Source of the DNA: Candidatus Yanofskyibacteriota bacterium
Lineage (GTDB): Bacteria > Patescibacteria > Paceibacteria > 2-02-FULL-40-12 > IGHO2-12-FULL-4
Length of the DNA stretch: 64,000 nucleotides
NCBI GenBank assembly: GCA_016185525.1
Contig: JACPNK010000002.1
Coordinates: 1-64,000 of the forward strand
Direction: 5' to 3'
Shown here: positions 6,398-14,431 of the stretch, one piece after another
How the letters are laid out: each line of letters starts with the position of its first letter
Position numbering within the stretch: the stretch's first letter is position 1
Notes under the pieces: model-generated
Database searches by the model: none
Seen by the model: the letters and a program-made list of their open reading frames with translations, nothing else
Told to the model about the DNA's origin: nothing
Translations under genes and position numbers: made by a program

Positions 6398-7135
6398 CTA
6401 GGAATTCGTCCGCAGTAAGCTAAGCGGTCCTACCGCTTTGGCTAGTTCTGCATTGTTTATGTCCAAAACGCCTTTTTCTCTGGCTGTGGAGACAATCGTC
6501 ATTATTTCCGACAAACCGGCAAAAATCGTCAGCCAACTGCTTTTTATGTCGCGAACCATAATTTTGGATTTTTCAAAGTCAGCTTTTGCCTTTTCCAAGT
6601 AATCTTTTGCTTCACCAGAAACATCCGGATGCCGAAGTTCTTTTTCTACAGACTCTATCAGTTTTGGAAGTTCGGTGAGGAGTTTTTGACTATTTTTTTC
6701 TGCTTCATTCAGTTCTGTAATTTTTCGGTCTATGGCTTCTGAAAATTGACTGTCACATTTCAGTAACTCAAGCATAATTTTTATTCCACCAGAAACTATC
6801 CCAGCTTTTTTCCATCTCCAATTTGTTTGGTGGTCTATTAGTCCACTTATACAGTCTTTACTGGAAGGTAAGTTGCTTTCGGCTGTTTTTAATAATTTTT
6901 GCAGATATAAAAATTGTTCTTTAGGAATTCTTTCTCTCATTATTTCCAGTCTCTTTTTTGCCGTCGGCAGAGTTTTTTCTATTCTTTCAATTAAAGTTTG
7001 GCATATTTTAAGTAAGTCGGCATTTTCTATGTGCAGGGACTCTAGACGTTCCTTTTCGGCCATATATTTTTTAACCAAAAAGTAGAGGACAAACAAAAGA
7101 ATTAGAATTAAAATTACCATTGAAAGTGTTAACAA
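6398..7135 (-). CDS. Membrane-anchored coiled-coil protein, unrecognised
   Basis: A 245-aa protein with one N-terminal transmembrane segment (about residues 5-23, VILILILLFVLYFLV) followed by a highly charged, largely helical body with coiled-coil character (KERLESLHIENADLLK; EAEKNSQKLLTELPKLIESVEKEL). The topology suggests a cytoplasmic or surface filament-like domain tethered to the membrane. The TTG start at 7135 is supported by a GGGGGG ribosome binding site 7 nt upstream and a good promoter. It is monocistronic. No family was recognised. Confidence 0.65.
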   Translation of the reverse strand: MLTLSMVILILILLFVLYFLVKKYMAEKERLESLHIENADLLKICQTLIERIEKTLPTAKKRLEIMRERIPKEQFLYLQKLLKTAESNLPSSKDCISGLIDHQTNWRWKKAGIVSGGIKIMLELLKCDSQFSEAIDRKITELNEAEKNSQKLLTELPKLIESVEKELRHPDVSGEAKDYLEKAKADFEKSKIMVRDIKSSWLTIFAGLSEIMTIVSTAREKGVLDINNAELAKAVGPLSLLRTNS

Positions 7136-7196
7136 AAGCCACCCCCCTTGTTTTCAAAGAAACTTCTTGCGAAATCAATCACAAGAAGATGAGTTT

Positions 7197-7225
7197 ATAG
7201 TACTATTTAAAACCTGTACAGTCAA
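7197..7225 (-). promoter_or_regulatory. Promoter of the coiled-coil membrane protein gene
   Basis: Minus strand TTGACT (7225-7220), a 17-nt spacer, and TACTAT (7202-7197), followed about 55 nt later by a poly-G ribosome binding site. Confidence 0.7.
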
Positions 7226-7283
7226 GCCCTCGCTTTTAAAAGCGGTTTTTTTAATTTTTGTTATCTTGTGCTAAATTTAATTA

Positions 7284-10200
7284 ATGCCAATAACCTCTCA
7301 AAAATTTGAAGAGCTTTACGGTCAGCTTAATCCTGAACAAAAAAGGGCGGTTGACCATATTGAAGGACCGGTCATGGTGGTTGCCGGACCGGGGACGGGC
7401 AAAACACAGGTCTTAACTTTGCGTATTGCCAATATTTTGCTTAAGACCCAGATAAATCCGGGTAATATTTTAGCTTTAACTTTCAGCGAGAGCGGTGCCT
7501 CAACCATGCGTCGCCGTTTGGGCGAAATTATTGGTCCGACGGCTTATCAGGTGAACATCTGCACTTTTCACAGTTTTTGTAATAGCTTGATCCAAACTTA
7601 CCCGGAAGATTTTACTGAAATTATCGGCCGCCAGCCGACAAACGAAATTAAACAGATTGAGCTTGTTCAAAAAATTATTGACGCTACTCGTTTGGAGTTT
7701 TTAAAGCCTTTCGGTGAGCCGTATTTTTATCTGGCCGAAATCAGGCGTTCAATCAGCAGTCTGAAAAAGGAAGGCGTTGGCCCGGAAGATTTCCAGAAAA
7801 TAGTTGAAAGGGAAAAAGAATTTTTTGGCAAGATTGACGACCTTTATTATGAGAGCGGGAGATACAAAGGAAAGATGAAGGGCAAGTATGCTGATATGGA
7901 AAGAAGATTGAATAAAAATAATGAGCTGGGGTTGATATATGGCAAATATCAGGAAGAACTGGCCAAGGCCAAGCTCTACGATTACGACGATATGATTTTG
8001 CAGGCGGCTAAGGTTTTAGTTACAAATCAAGACCTTCTCCTTCGCTTGCAGGAAAAGTTCCAGTATTTTTTGGTAGACGAGCATCAAGACACCAACAATG
8101 CCCAAAACAAGGTATTGGAACTTTTGAGCAATTTTCACAGCCAGCCCAACTTATTCGTGGTTGGCGATGAAAAACAAGCAATTTTCCGTTTCCAAGGAGC
8201 CTCCTTGGAAAATTTTCTTTATTTCAAAGAACTTTATCCGGAGGCCAAGCTTGTTACTTTAAACAAAAATTACCGCTCTACTCAACCAATTTTGGACTTA
8301 GCTCAAAGTTTGATCGTTAATAACTCCGTCCGTTTATCCGATGAAGTGCCGGAGATTAAAGAAGAGTTGGTTTCTCAAGTAGTGCACCCAAAGCAGTTGG
8401 TTGAGACTTATGAATTTAAGCGTCCAGAAACAGAGGCTCTTTTTGTGGCCGAAAAAATCAAAGATTTAACGGGTCAAGGAGCGAAGGCAAAAGAAATTGC
8501 GGTAATCTATCGTGACAATCACGATGTTTTTGCTCTGGCGGATGTTTTGAGTAAATACGGTTTGCCTTTTAGGGTGGAGTCGTCTAACAACGCGCTAGCC
8601 GATCAAGATATCCGTAAGCTTCTTGATATCTTTGATTTTATAAACGATCCGTCAGAGGAAGGATCCGGTGAAGAAAAGTTATTTTCTATAATTCATGCCG
8701 ATTGGCTGGGTATACCCAGTCTGGATTTGTATAAAGTGGTTTCTCCCGGAGTCAGGAGAAAAATTAGTTTGTTGGAGATGCTGGCTGATGAAAAACGTTT
8801 GAAAGAGTTGAAAGTTTCTTCCTATGAAAAACTAAAAAATATCTCGGCCAGTCTACTGGATTGGCGCAAAAAAAGTCAGAATGTTGCCCTGATGGAGTTG
8901 TTTGAAACAGTCGTCAGAGATTCCGGTTTTCTTGCTTACGTCATGTCTAAACCGGATTCAGCTTTAAAATTAAATCGTCTTAACGCTGTTTTTGGCGAGC
9001 TTAAAAAAATGCTGAATAGTCATCCGGAGGCTAAACTCGGGGATTTTGTTAATTACTTAAAAACTTTAGAGAAGTACAAGATTGTCGTGAAAGAAGGGGG
9101 GCTGGGTTACACTCCGGATGCAGTACGCTTGATGACAGCTCATGGAGCCAAAGGCCTTGAGTTTGATTATGTCTTTGTGATTAACGCTTTTGACGGCCAC
9201 TGGGGCAATAGGCGTATTCCAGAGTTGATTAAACTGAATCTGGCGGGTGTTGCTTCTTTGGTACGTTCAGCTTCTTCCAGCGAGAAGCTAAACTCGCTGT
9301 TCGCCCGGGTTTCAGGAGGAGTGGAGAAAAATTATACTCCTCCTGACCAAGCAAACCGCGGGCTCACAGCGACCCAGAAGCAACATCCGTCAGATTCAAA
9401 ATCTAACTTGTTAAAAACTGATGACGAAAGGCGACTGTTTTATGTTGCCCTTACCCGTGCCAGGAAGATGGCTTATATTTCTTATGCTCTGCAAAGTTAT
9501 GATGGGCGAGAGAAAATACCTTCTCAATTTATTGCTGAAATTAAGCCAGAACTTAAAAAAGCCGGTTCGGCAGAAATATACGAACAAATCTTTGATCAGA
9601 AGAAAGGGTTACTGTATCAGCCCAAAACAGACAAAGGTTTTTCAGTTTTTGAAAAGGAATATTTGCAAAGCCTGTTTCACAAGAGAGGTTTGTCGGCTAC
9701 AGCCGTTAATAATTTTTTAACTTGTCCTTGGCGCTATTTTTATTCAAATCTTTTGCGTATTCCAAGAGCCAAGTCCAGGCACCAGATATACGGTTCAGCC
9801 ATTCATGCGGGACTGAAAGATTTTTTTGACGAAGTAAATCGGGGAGAAGCCAGCAAAGAAACTCTGTTTGCTGGGTTTAAAAACTTGCTTGAAAAAGAGT
9901 CACTTTCAGAAAATGACCTGAAGACTTTTTTGGCGAAAGGTGAAAGCAGTCTAAAAAAATATTTTGATTATTATAACGGCAATTGGCGCTCAAAAACTCA
10001 AAATGAATTCAGGGTCAATAATGTTTTTCTTAACGACAAAATAAAGCTGACCGGCTCTTTGGATAAAATTGAATATCTGGACTTCGACAACCCATCCTTT
10101 CACCCAGACCCGGGGAACCAGTCCCGTCGGTTCCCCCGCCTAGCTCTTTCCTCGCCTTCGGCGAGTCAGAGCGGCGGGACCCCTTCCGCTACTGGGTTCA

Positions 10201-10583
10201 AAGATGGGTTATCTTCGTCCACTTACTGCTCGGTTAACGTAGTGGACTATAAAACCGGCAAGACGGTTAGCCGCAACGAACTGGAAGGCAAAACAAAAGA
10301 TGCCACCGGAGATTACAAACGTCAGCTTGTTTTTTATAAACTTCTTTTGGACTCTCATCCGGCTGTAAAATTAAACATGGTTTCCGGTGAACTGGATTTT
10401 ATTGAACCGGACAAGAAAGGAGTTTTTCACAAGGAGAAGTTTTTGATTGACACCAGTGAAGTTGACGAATTAAAACACACTATTTTAACCATTGCTGACA
10501 ACGTTACGAATTTCAAATTTGAAAATGAGAGATGCAGCGACAGAAACTGCGAGTATTGCAAATTAAGGTTTAATGTGATATAA
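7284..10583 (+). CDS. UvrD-like SF1 helicase fused to a PD-(D/E)XK Fe-S nuclease
   Basis: A 1099-aa DNA end-processing enzyme of the AddA/AdnAB kind. Helicase motifs: Walker A GPGTGKT (35-41), Walker B VDEHQDT (264-270), VVGDEKQAIFRFQG, LNKNYRST, VRLMTAHGAKGLEF and ERRLFYVALTRAR (about 714-726). The C-terminal nuclease has the VVDYKTGK motif (Asp988, Lys990) and four cysteines in the AddB-type Fe-S pattern (Cys814, Cys1084, Cys1089, Cys1092). Two structured repeats are translated in frame: one between helicase motifs V and VI (about residues 651-705) and one before the nuclease motif (about 934-979). Probable role: double-strand-break resection or repair. Confidence 0.92.
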   Translation: MPITSQKFEELYGQLNPEQKRAVDHIEGPVMVVAGPGTGKTQVLTLRIANILLKTQINPGNILALTFSESGASTMRRRLGEIIGPTAYQVNICTFHSFCNSLIQTYPEDFTEIIGRQPTNEIKQIELVQKIIDATRLEFLKPFGEPYFYLAEIRRSISSLKKEGVGPEDFQKIVEREKEFFGKIDDLYYESGRYKGKMKGKYADMERRLNKNNELGLIYGKYQEELAKAKLYDYDDMILQAAKVLVTNQDLLLRLQEKFQYFLVDEHQDTNNAQNKVLELLSNFHSQPNLFVVGDEKQAIFRFQGASLENFLYFKELYPEAKLVTLNKNYRSTQPILDLAQSLIVNNSVRLSDEVPEIKEELVSQVVHPKQLVETYEFKRPETEALFVAEKIKDLTGQGAKAKEIAVIYRDNHDVFALADVLSKYGLPFRVESSNNALADQDIRKLLDIFDFINDPSEEGSGEEKLFSIIHADWLGIPSLDLYKVVSPGVRRKISLLEMLADEKRLKELKVSSYEKLKNISASLLDWRKKSQNVALMELFETVVRDSGFLAYVMSKPDSALKLNRLNAVFGELKKMLNSHPEAKLGDFVNYLKTLEKYKIVVKEGGLGYTPDAVRLMTAHGAKGLEFDYVFVINAFDGHWGNRRIPELIKLNLAGVASLVRSASSSEKLNSLFARVSGGVEKNYTPPDQANRGLTATQKQHPSDSKSNLLKTDDERRLFYVALTRARKMAYISYALQSYDGREKIPSQFIAEIKPELKKAGSAEIYEQIFDQKKGLLYQPKTDKGFSVFEKEYLQSLFHKRGLSATAVNNFLTCPWRYFYSNLLRIPRAKSRHQIYGSAIHAGLKDFFDEVNRGEASKETLFAGFKNLLEKESLSENDLKTFLAKGESSLKKYFDYYNGNWRSKTQNEFRVNNVFLNDKIKLTGSLDKIEYLDFDNPSFHPDPGNQSRRFPRLALSSPSASQSGGTPSATGFKDGLSSSTYCSVNVVDYKTGKTVSRNELEGKTKDATGDYKRQLVFYKLLLDSHPAVKLNMVSGELDFIEPDKKGVFHKEKFLIDTSEVDELKHTILTIADNVTNFKFENERCSDRNCEYCKLRFNVI
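9235..9398 (-). repeat. Structured repeat, copy 1, inside the helicase gene
   Basis: Outer stem P1 pairs 9235-9257 with 9376-9398 (23 bp with two G-U wobbles). Inside lie P2, a variable hairpin around AGGAGGAGT/ACTCCTCCT, and P4 with the loop containing CGCTGG (on the minus strand GCTTC-TCGCTGGA-GAAGC) followed by GAACGTACC. It is antisense to the helicase gene and fully open in the coding frame, adding about 55 Ser/Ala/Asn-rich residues between motifs V and VI. Confidence 0.8.
10081..10220. repeat. Second structured insert in the helicase gene
   Basis: A nested stem structure: AACCCATCCTTT (10089-10100) pairs with AAAGATGGGTT (10200-10210), ACCCAG (10102-10107) with CTGGGT (10192-10197), and GGGGAACC with GGTTCCCC (10112-10136). 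A compound hairpin, CGCC/GCTCT/CTCGCC with its partners, lies at 10137-10176. It lacks the CGCTGG loop of the main family. It is GC-rich against its surroundings and translated in frame just before the nuclease motif. Confidence 0.75.
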
Positions 10584-10584
10584 T
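10556..10584 (+). promoter_or_regulatory. Promoter for the 10621 gene, within the helicase 3' end
   Basis: TTGCAA (10556-10561), a 17-nt spacer, and TATAAT (10579-10584), followed by an AGGAGA ribosome binding site before the ATG at 10621. Confidence 0.75.
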
Positions 10585-10620
10585 CTTTTCTAGCCTTTGA
10601 AATTCGAATAAGGAGAAAGA

Positions 10621-11127
10621 ATGATTAAGAGGCCGATAGATTCAGTACCAGGAAGACCCAGAAGTATCCAGCAAATTGAGAGAGATACGATAAAACTAAG
10701 AGCACTTATGACTTTTATGCCCGTTGGAAAGGTTAAGACTGTAGTTAGAAAGTCTCTTTTTCTTTTTGAAGCAAATTTCCAGCTAGCGGCTGATGACGAA
10801 GAATTTGTAAGCCAAGAAGCAGAAGGTGTCGCCTGGGTTCTTCTGCGGCTTTGGATAAATGTTCTTCTGGACGGCTTAAAAGGTCCTGGACGAGTTCTTC
10901 TTTCCGATAATCTTTGGCCAGTCTATGACAATAAAAGACAGCGGGAGTATTTGGGAGAGTCTTTAAGTGACTTTAGCGTAACACCAGAAGATGTCTCTGA
11001 AGTTATGAAAGAATTTGCCAAGCTTCTGCGTCTGCATATTATTGATAAAGGTTTTATAGAACTGCCAAAAGGACTAACAATCAGGGCCGACGTGTTAAAT
11101 GGTAATTTTTACCTTCACAGAATCTAA
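10621..11127 (+). CDS. Hypothetical cytosolic protein (168 aa)
   Basis: A soluble-looking protein with a basic N-terminus (MIKRPIDSVPGRPRSIQQIER), a mixed helical centre (VAWVLLRLWINVLLDGL) and a C-terminal strand-rich part (GFIELPKGLTIRADVLNG). It has its own promoter, a good AGGAGA ribosome binding site and a terminator, so it is a single-gene unit. No family or catalytic motif was recognised; the basic start could contact nucleic acid, but that is speculation. Confidence 0.7.
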   Translation: MIKRPIDSVPGRPRSIQQIERDTIKLRALMTFMPVGKVKTVVRKSLFLFEANFQLAADDEEFVSQEAEGVAWVLLRLWINVLLDGLKGPGRVLLSDNLWPVYDNKRQREYLGESLSDFSVTPEDVSEVMKEFAKLLRLHIIDKGFIELPKGLTIRADVLNGNFYLHRI

Positions 11128-11135
11128 GCCAACAG

Positions 11136-11169
11136 TCCGCCAAGGTTTAACCAAGGCGGATTTTATTTT
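11136..11169 (+). terminator. Intrinsic terminator
   Basis: TCCGCC with an inner AAGG/CC step, then GGCGGA followed by TTTTATTTT, directly after the 168-aa gene. Confidence 0.85.
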
Positions 11170-11208
11170 GATAATTATTTATAAATTTGCAAGAATCTAG
11201 TAATAAAT

Positions 11209-11538
11209 ATGTTTTTCAAAAAACCGAAAAATGACGACAAGTATGTTTGGACAAACCATGTTGTCGGAAAGATGCTGTATTACCGCATATCAGAAAGTTT
11301 GGTGAAAAGAGTTGTCAGATTTCCCAAAAGGGTTGAAAACGGGATTGCTTTGGGAACTATTGCTTGTATGCAGCCGGCTGGCTCAAAAAATAGGCCTTCA
11401 GAAGTTTGGACTATGTATCAAAGTATCGGCGAAAAAAAGAAAAAAATAATTTCTGCTTGGCGCTATCCGGGAGTCAGCAAGGTTGGCGAACCGATACCGA
11501 TTCCGGAAGAAATTTTGAACGAATTGACAGAGTTATAG
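11209..11538 (+). CDS. Hypothetical protein resembling DUF4258-type small proteins (109 aa)
   Basis: Begins MFFKKPKNDDKYVWTNHVV and continues KMLYYRISESLVKRVVRFPKR, GIALGTIACMQP and KKIISAWRYPGVSKVGEPIP. The order of a His-containing first helix, a turn with a proline and paired strands resembles the BrnT/DUF4258 group of RelE-like small folds. That match is weak. No antitoxin-like partner is adjacent. It ends just before a frame-independent next gene at 11590. Function unknown. Confidence 0.6.
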   Translation: MFFKKPKNDDKYVWTNHVVGKMLYYRISESLVKRVVRFPKRVENGIALGTIACMQPAGSKNRPSEVWTMYQSIGEKKKKIISAWRYPGVSKVGEPIPIPEEILNELTEL

Positions 11539-11589
11539 CAATGTGCTATTCTTTCAACATGTTCCTCAAAAACAAAAACAGGATCGCGG

Positions 11590-11985
11590 ATGAGAAAAAA
11601 TAGCTTCCGTTTAAACGATGAAAATGTGGGGCGATTACCGCTGGAAACCCAAAAAAGGCTTATCGGAAAGACGGGGTTTGTCAAGACGAAGATGCGGTTG
11701 AACATCCAACGTCTTGGAGCTTACAGCATTTTCAGATTGACCGACATTTCCGGCAACCAATTTGTTTTTGAGGTCGATGATTGCCCTGGTTATGCATTTG
11801 TGATTTTTATCCCACAAATGAGGGAAAGTTTTGAAGATGCGACTTATTTTGGGAGCTGTTATGTTGGCGATCCTTACATTGAGCTTGACGAGAACTTGTA
11901 TTTTACCGGCATTAAAGGAATTAACGTGGTGAGGGGTATCCAAGATATAGAAGTTTTAGAAGAGCACATCCGCTTGCTTTCTTGA
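11590..11985 (+). CDS. Hypothetical protein (131 aa)
   Basis: A soluble, mainly beta-rich protein (YSIFRLTDISGNQFVFEVDD; YFGSCYVGDPYIELDENLYF). The start ATG at 11590 has a weak AGGA upstream. It ends about 14 nt before a small hairpin that also carries the start of the cyclophilin gene. No recognisable family or catalytic motif, and no transmembrane segment. Confidence 0.6.
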   Translation: MRKNSFRLNDENVGRLPLETQKRLIGKTGFVKTKMRLNIQRLGAYSIFRLTDISGNQFVFEVDDCPGYAFVIFIPQMRESFEDATYFGSCYVGDPYIELDENLYFTGIKGINVVRGIQDIEVLEEHIRLLS

Positions 11986-11998
11986 AAGATTATTCTAC

Positions 11999-12032
11999 AA
12001 TGGGTTTTATGACAAAACCCATTTTTATTTTT
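11999..12032 (+). terminator. Terminator-like hairpin overlapping the cyclophilin start
   Basis: AATGGGTTTT and AAAACCCATT flank a 5-nt loop and are followed by TTTTATTTTT. The ATG at 12009 sits in the loop, so the hairpin could stop the upstream transcript or mask cyclophilin translation. Confidence 0.6.
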
Positions 12033-12677
12033 CTAATTATCGCGGTCATTTTGTTGGCTGGTATTTTTTTGTTTAAAGGCAGGAAAAATGGCTCTGAAGG
12101 TGTGCTAGTAACTCCGCCTCCTGAGGACAGTCCTCAGGAGGCGGAGTTACCGGATAGAATTCTGGCCGTAATTGAAACGGTCCGCGGCAATATAGAACTG
12201 GAGCTTTACCCAAAAGTTGCTCCTAAGACGGTTCTCAATTTTATTAGCTTGGCGCAAAAAGATTTTTATGACGGCACAAAATTTCACAGAGTCGTGTCGG
12301 GATTTGTAATTCAGGGGGGAGACCCGTTGTCCAAGACGGACGATCCGGCGGTTGGGACGGGCGGACCGGGCTATGCTTTTGAAGATGAAATCAATCCAAA
12401 ATCTTTGAGTGTGTCCGAGGCGGTGATAAAACAGCTTGAGGCGGCCGGATATAAGTATGATTATAACTTAAAATCTTTGCCCAATTCTGTGGGCGCGATC
12501 TCAATGGCCAATGCCGGTCCCAACACTAATGGTAGCCAATTCTTTATCATAACAGAACAGGATCAGCCCTCGCTTAATGGCAAGCACACTGTTTTTGGTA
12601 AAGTTGTAAAAGGTATGGATGTGGTTAGGGCGATAAAGCAGGGAGATATTATTAAAAAGATTGAAGTTAAGATTTAA
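12009..12677 (+). CDS. Membrane-anchored cyclophilin-type peptidyl-prolyl isomerase
   Basis: Catalyses cis-trans isomerisation of X-Pro bonds, probably on exported proteins outside the membrane. An N-terminal hydrophobic segment (IFIFLIIAVILLAGIFLF) anchors it. The cyclophilin core shows the active-site FHRVV, FVIQGGD, the NGSQFFI core and LNGKHTVFG. An insert of about 25 residues (SLSVSEAVIKQLEAAGYKYD) in the middle is typical of some bacterial cyclophilins. Starts at 12000 or 12009 are both possible. A perfect palindrome is translated in the linker after the anchor (residues 34-47, Pro/Glu-rich). Confidence 0.9.
   Translation: MTKPIFIFLIIAVILLAGIFLFKGRKNGSEGVLVTPPPEDSPQEAELPDRILAVIETVRGNIELELYPKVAPKTVLNFISLAQKDFYDGTKFHRVVSGFVIQGGDPLSKTDDPAVGTGGPGYAFEDEINPKSLSVSEAVIKQLEAAGYKYDYNLKSLPNSVGAISMANAGPNTNGSQFFIITEQDQPSLNGKHTVFGKVVKGMDVVRAIKQGDIIKKIEVKI
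12108..12150. repeat. Perfect 21-bp palindrome inside the cyclophilin gene
   Basis: Arms 12108-12128 and 12130-12150 are exact reverse complements around one central A. The core TCCTGAGGACAGTCCTC is shared with the palindrome at 45725-45745. In frame it encodes a Pro/Glu linker. Confidence 0.9.
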
Positions 12678-12709
12678 GGTATTTAACAAGATAATTCTTG
12701 GAAACAAAA

Positions 12710-12733
12710 ACCCTACACCATACGGTGTAGGGT
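12710..12733 (-). terminator. Minus-strand intrinsic terminator
   Basis: ACCCTACACC-ATAC-GGTGTAGGGT followed on the minus strand by TTTTTGTTT, abutting the stop codon of the 12733 gene. Confidence 0.85.
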
Positions 12734-13356
12734 TACTTTAAGCTTCCGAATTCGTCGGCGTCGTGATGAGGCAGAAGTTCCGAAAGATTGTATTCTCCTG
12801 ATAAAATATGAAAGATTTCGTGGCGCAGAGTATTCTCTTCTTCCAGAATATCGTATTTGCCGTTCTTTTCAGTTTCAATTCTTATAAATATTTTTCTTAA
12901 AAATATTTGAGCAAAAGCTTCAGACTGAGACCCTTGGCGGATAAGGTTGAAAGTTTTATATATTTCAGGGCGGACGAAAATAATTCTTATTCGCTTTCTT
13001 TGTTTTTTGCCCGGTTTTTCCAGTTTGTGTTTTTGAGCAATAAAGTTTTCAAAGTCATCGCAAGCTTTCTTTAAGACGGAGGACAGGGAATCTTTGTTTA
13101 TTATCTTAATAGGCTTGCCGTCAAAACTATCGCTGTAAAAACAAATACTGTTTCCGTTTACCGTTTTTTCCAAAATAAACTTTTTAGTCAGGTTCAAGTA
13201 TAAAAAACTTGTTTCGTAGTTGAGCCGTAAGATTATTTGGGGTTCATTGACCAAAAGGTATGCATATAGACAAATAATAGATGAAAGGGTTAGTAAAATA
13301 GTAATTAAAATCAAAACGGCCGTTCTGCGCCAACCAGGTTCGGGTAGCAACTTCAT
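12733..13356 (-). CDS. Membrane protein with an HExxH motif (possible metalloprotease)
   Basis: A 207-aa protein with one N-terminal transmembrane helix (AVLILITILLTLSSIICLYAYLL, read across about residues 13-35) and an extracytoplasmic-looking domain. Near the C-terminus, LRHEIFHILSGEY holds an HExxH zinc-binding pattern, followed by LPHHDADEFG, which offers further His/Asp ligands. This suggests a small gluzincin-like peptidase. The motif is so close to the end that the catalytic domain would be atypical, so the assignment is tentative. It is convergent with the cyclophilin and has its own terminator. Confidence 0.6.
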   Translation of the reverse strand: MKLLPEPGWRRTAVLILITILLTLSSIICLYAYLLVNEPQIILRLNYETSFLYLNLTKKFILEKTVNGNSICFYSDSFDGKPIKIINKDSLSSVLKKACDDFENFIAQKHKLEKPGKKQRKRIRIIFVRPEIYKTFNLIRQGSQSEAFAQIFLRKIFIRIETEKNGKYDILEEENTLRHEIFHILSGEYNLSELLPHHDADEFGSLK

Positions 13357-13449
13357 TCGTTCTCTCTCTTTTTTTAAAGACCAATAAAGCTTTATTGCTT
13401 ATATAATATATCAAAAAGAGTATCAATACTATTTTTTGCAGGGCACAAC

Positions 13450-13477
13450 TTGACAGAAGTCTGCTTAAGTTTAAGGT
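13450..13477 (+). promoter_or_regulatory. Probable promoter of the trypsin-like protease gene
   Basis: TTGACA at 13450-13455, with a weak -10 (TAAGGT) 16 nt later, and an AAGGAAG ribosome binding site before the ATG at 13515. Confidence 0.5.
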
Positions 13478-13514
13478 GTCAGTAGTTTCTTTAAATTAAA
13501 TTTGAAGGAAGAAC

Positions 13515-14372
13515 ATGACTCTTAGAAATGTTCTGGGCACTTTGATTTTTTTAACGCTCGTTTTGGCTTGGGGGGTTACTAAAAATTGTGGACAAAAAAA
13601 CAGTCCGCAACCTGAATCTCAAGTGCGAGCTCGGGGTGATGCCAAAAAAGTAAAAGTCGTTGCAGAACCTGTGAAAGCGGAAAAACCACTAGAAGCGGCG
13701 ATGGGGGCAGAAGAGGGGTCTGTCTTACAGCGCCTTGGCTACGAAAAAAAACTCAAGGAAGTTTTGGATAAAGTCCAGTTTGTTGTTTCGGTGAAGGTTG
13801 GAAAATCTTTTGTTTGCACGGGATTTTTTATTGATGAGCGGGGATATATTTTAACCGCTAGGCATTGCATGAGTGACTTAAACTCGGGTCTCAGGCTGTC
13901 TTTTGTCTTTACGGATGGTAAGGAGCATCCTATGCGTTTTGTAGAGGAGATTCAAACCCTAGACATGATTTTATTTGCTTCGGACAAAGCTGTGGAATTT
14001 CAAGTGGCGGAGCTTGCTAATCCGCCGGAAGCTACCGGGCTTGATAAGTCTAGAAAAGAAAAAGAAGATAATTTAGAGAAAAAAATGGTGGTCATACCTT
14101 GTCGTGTCAAAAATGACGGCTCTGCCAGAGCAATAAGAACATACTTAGGCGAACTTTTGTCTAAAGAATCAGACAAAAGAGTTTCTTTGTTGCAACTCCA
14201 GCAGGATATGGCTGGATGCAGTGGAGCCCCTATCATTGATGTGGAGGGGAAGGTAATTGCGATCTTACATTCACGTTCCGGAGAGTATGTTTACGGTATT
14301 CCGGTTGCCGGCCTAAGAGAAGCGGTCGCGGCGGTTATTAGCGAAGATCTGTCAAGGACTGGTAAAAAGTAG
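13515..14372 (+). CDS. Membrane-tethered trypsin-like serine protease (S1/DegP-like)
   Basis: A 285-aa protein with an N-terminal hydrophobic anchor (about residues 7-24) and a chymotrypsin-fold protease. The catalytic triad is visible as His in LTARHCMS, Asp in QTLDMILFA and Ser in MAGCSGAPII. No PDZ domain follows, so it is simpler than DegP/HtrA. It is likely an extracytoplasmic quality-control or signalling protease. The start has an AAGGAAG ribosome binding site. The region between the anchor and the protease is charged and probably disordered. A strong terminator follows. Confidence 0.85.
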   Translation: MTLRNVLGTLIFLTLVLAWGVTKNCGQKNSPQPESQVRARGDAKKVKVVAEPVKAEKPLEAAMGAEEGSVLQRLGYEKKLKEVLDKVQFVVSVKVGKSFVCTGFFIDERGYILTARHCMSDLNSGLRLSFVFTDGKEHPMRFVEEIQTLDMILFASDKAVEFQVAELANPPEATGLDKSRKEKEDNLEKKMVVIPCRVKNDGSARAIRTYLGELLSKESDKRVSLLQLQQDMAGCSGAPIIDVEGKVIAILHSRSGEYVYGIPVAGLREAVAAVISEDLSRTGKK

Positions 14373-14394
14373 CGAATTTTGCTACTTTTTTGTT
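14364..14394 (+). terminator. Intrinsic terminator
   Basis: AAAAAGTAGC, a short loop, then GCTACTTTTTT, overlapping the stop codon of the protease gene. Confidence 0.88.
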
Positions 14395-14431
14395 TGCGTC
14401 AAGGAGTTGTTTGATGTTACTATAAATAGTA

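Noticed and set aside
7231..7258. Plus-strand terminator before the helicase gene
   Set aside because: CGCTTTTAAAAGCG plus a T-run looks like a terminator, but no plus-strand gene ends nearby; it may belong to an unseen transcript, so it was not listed.
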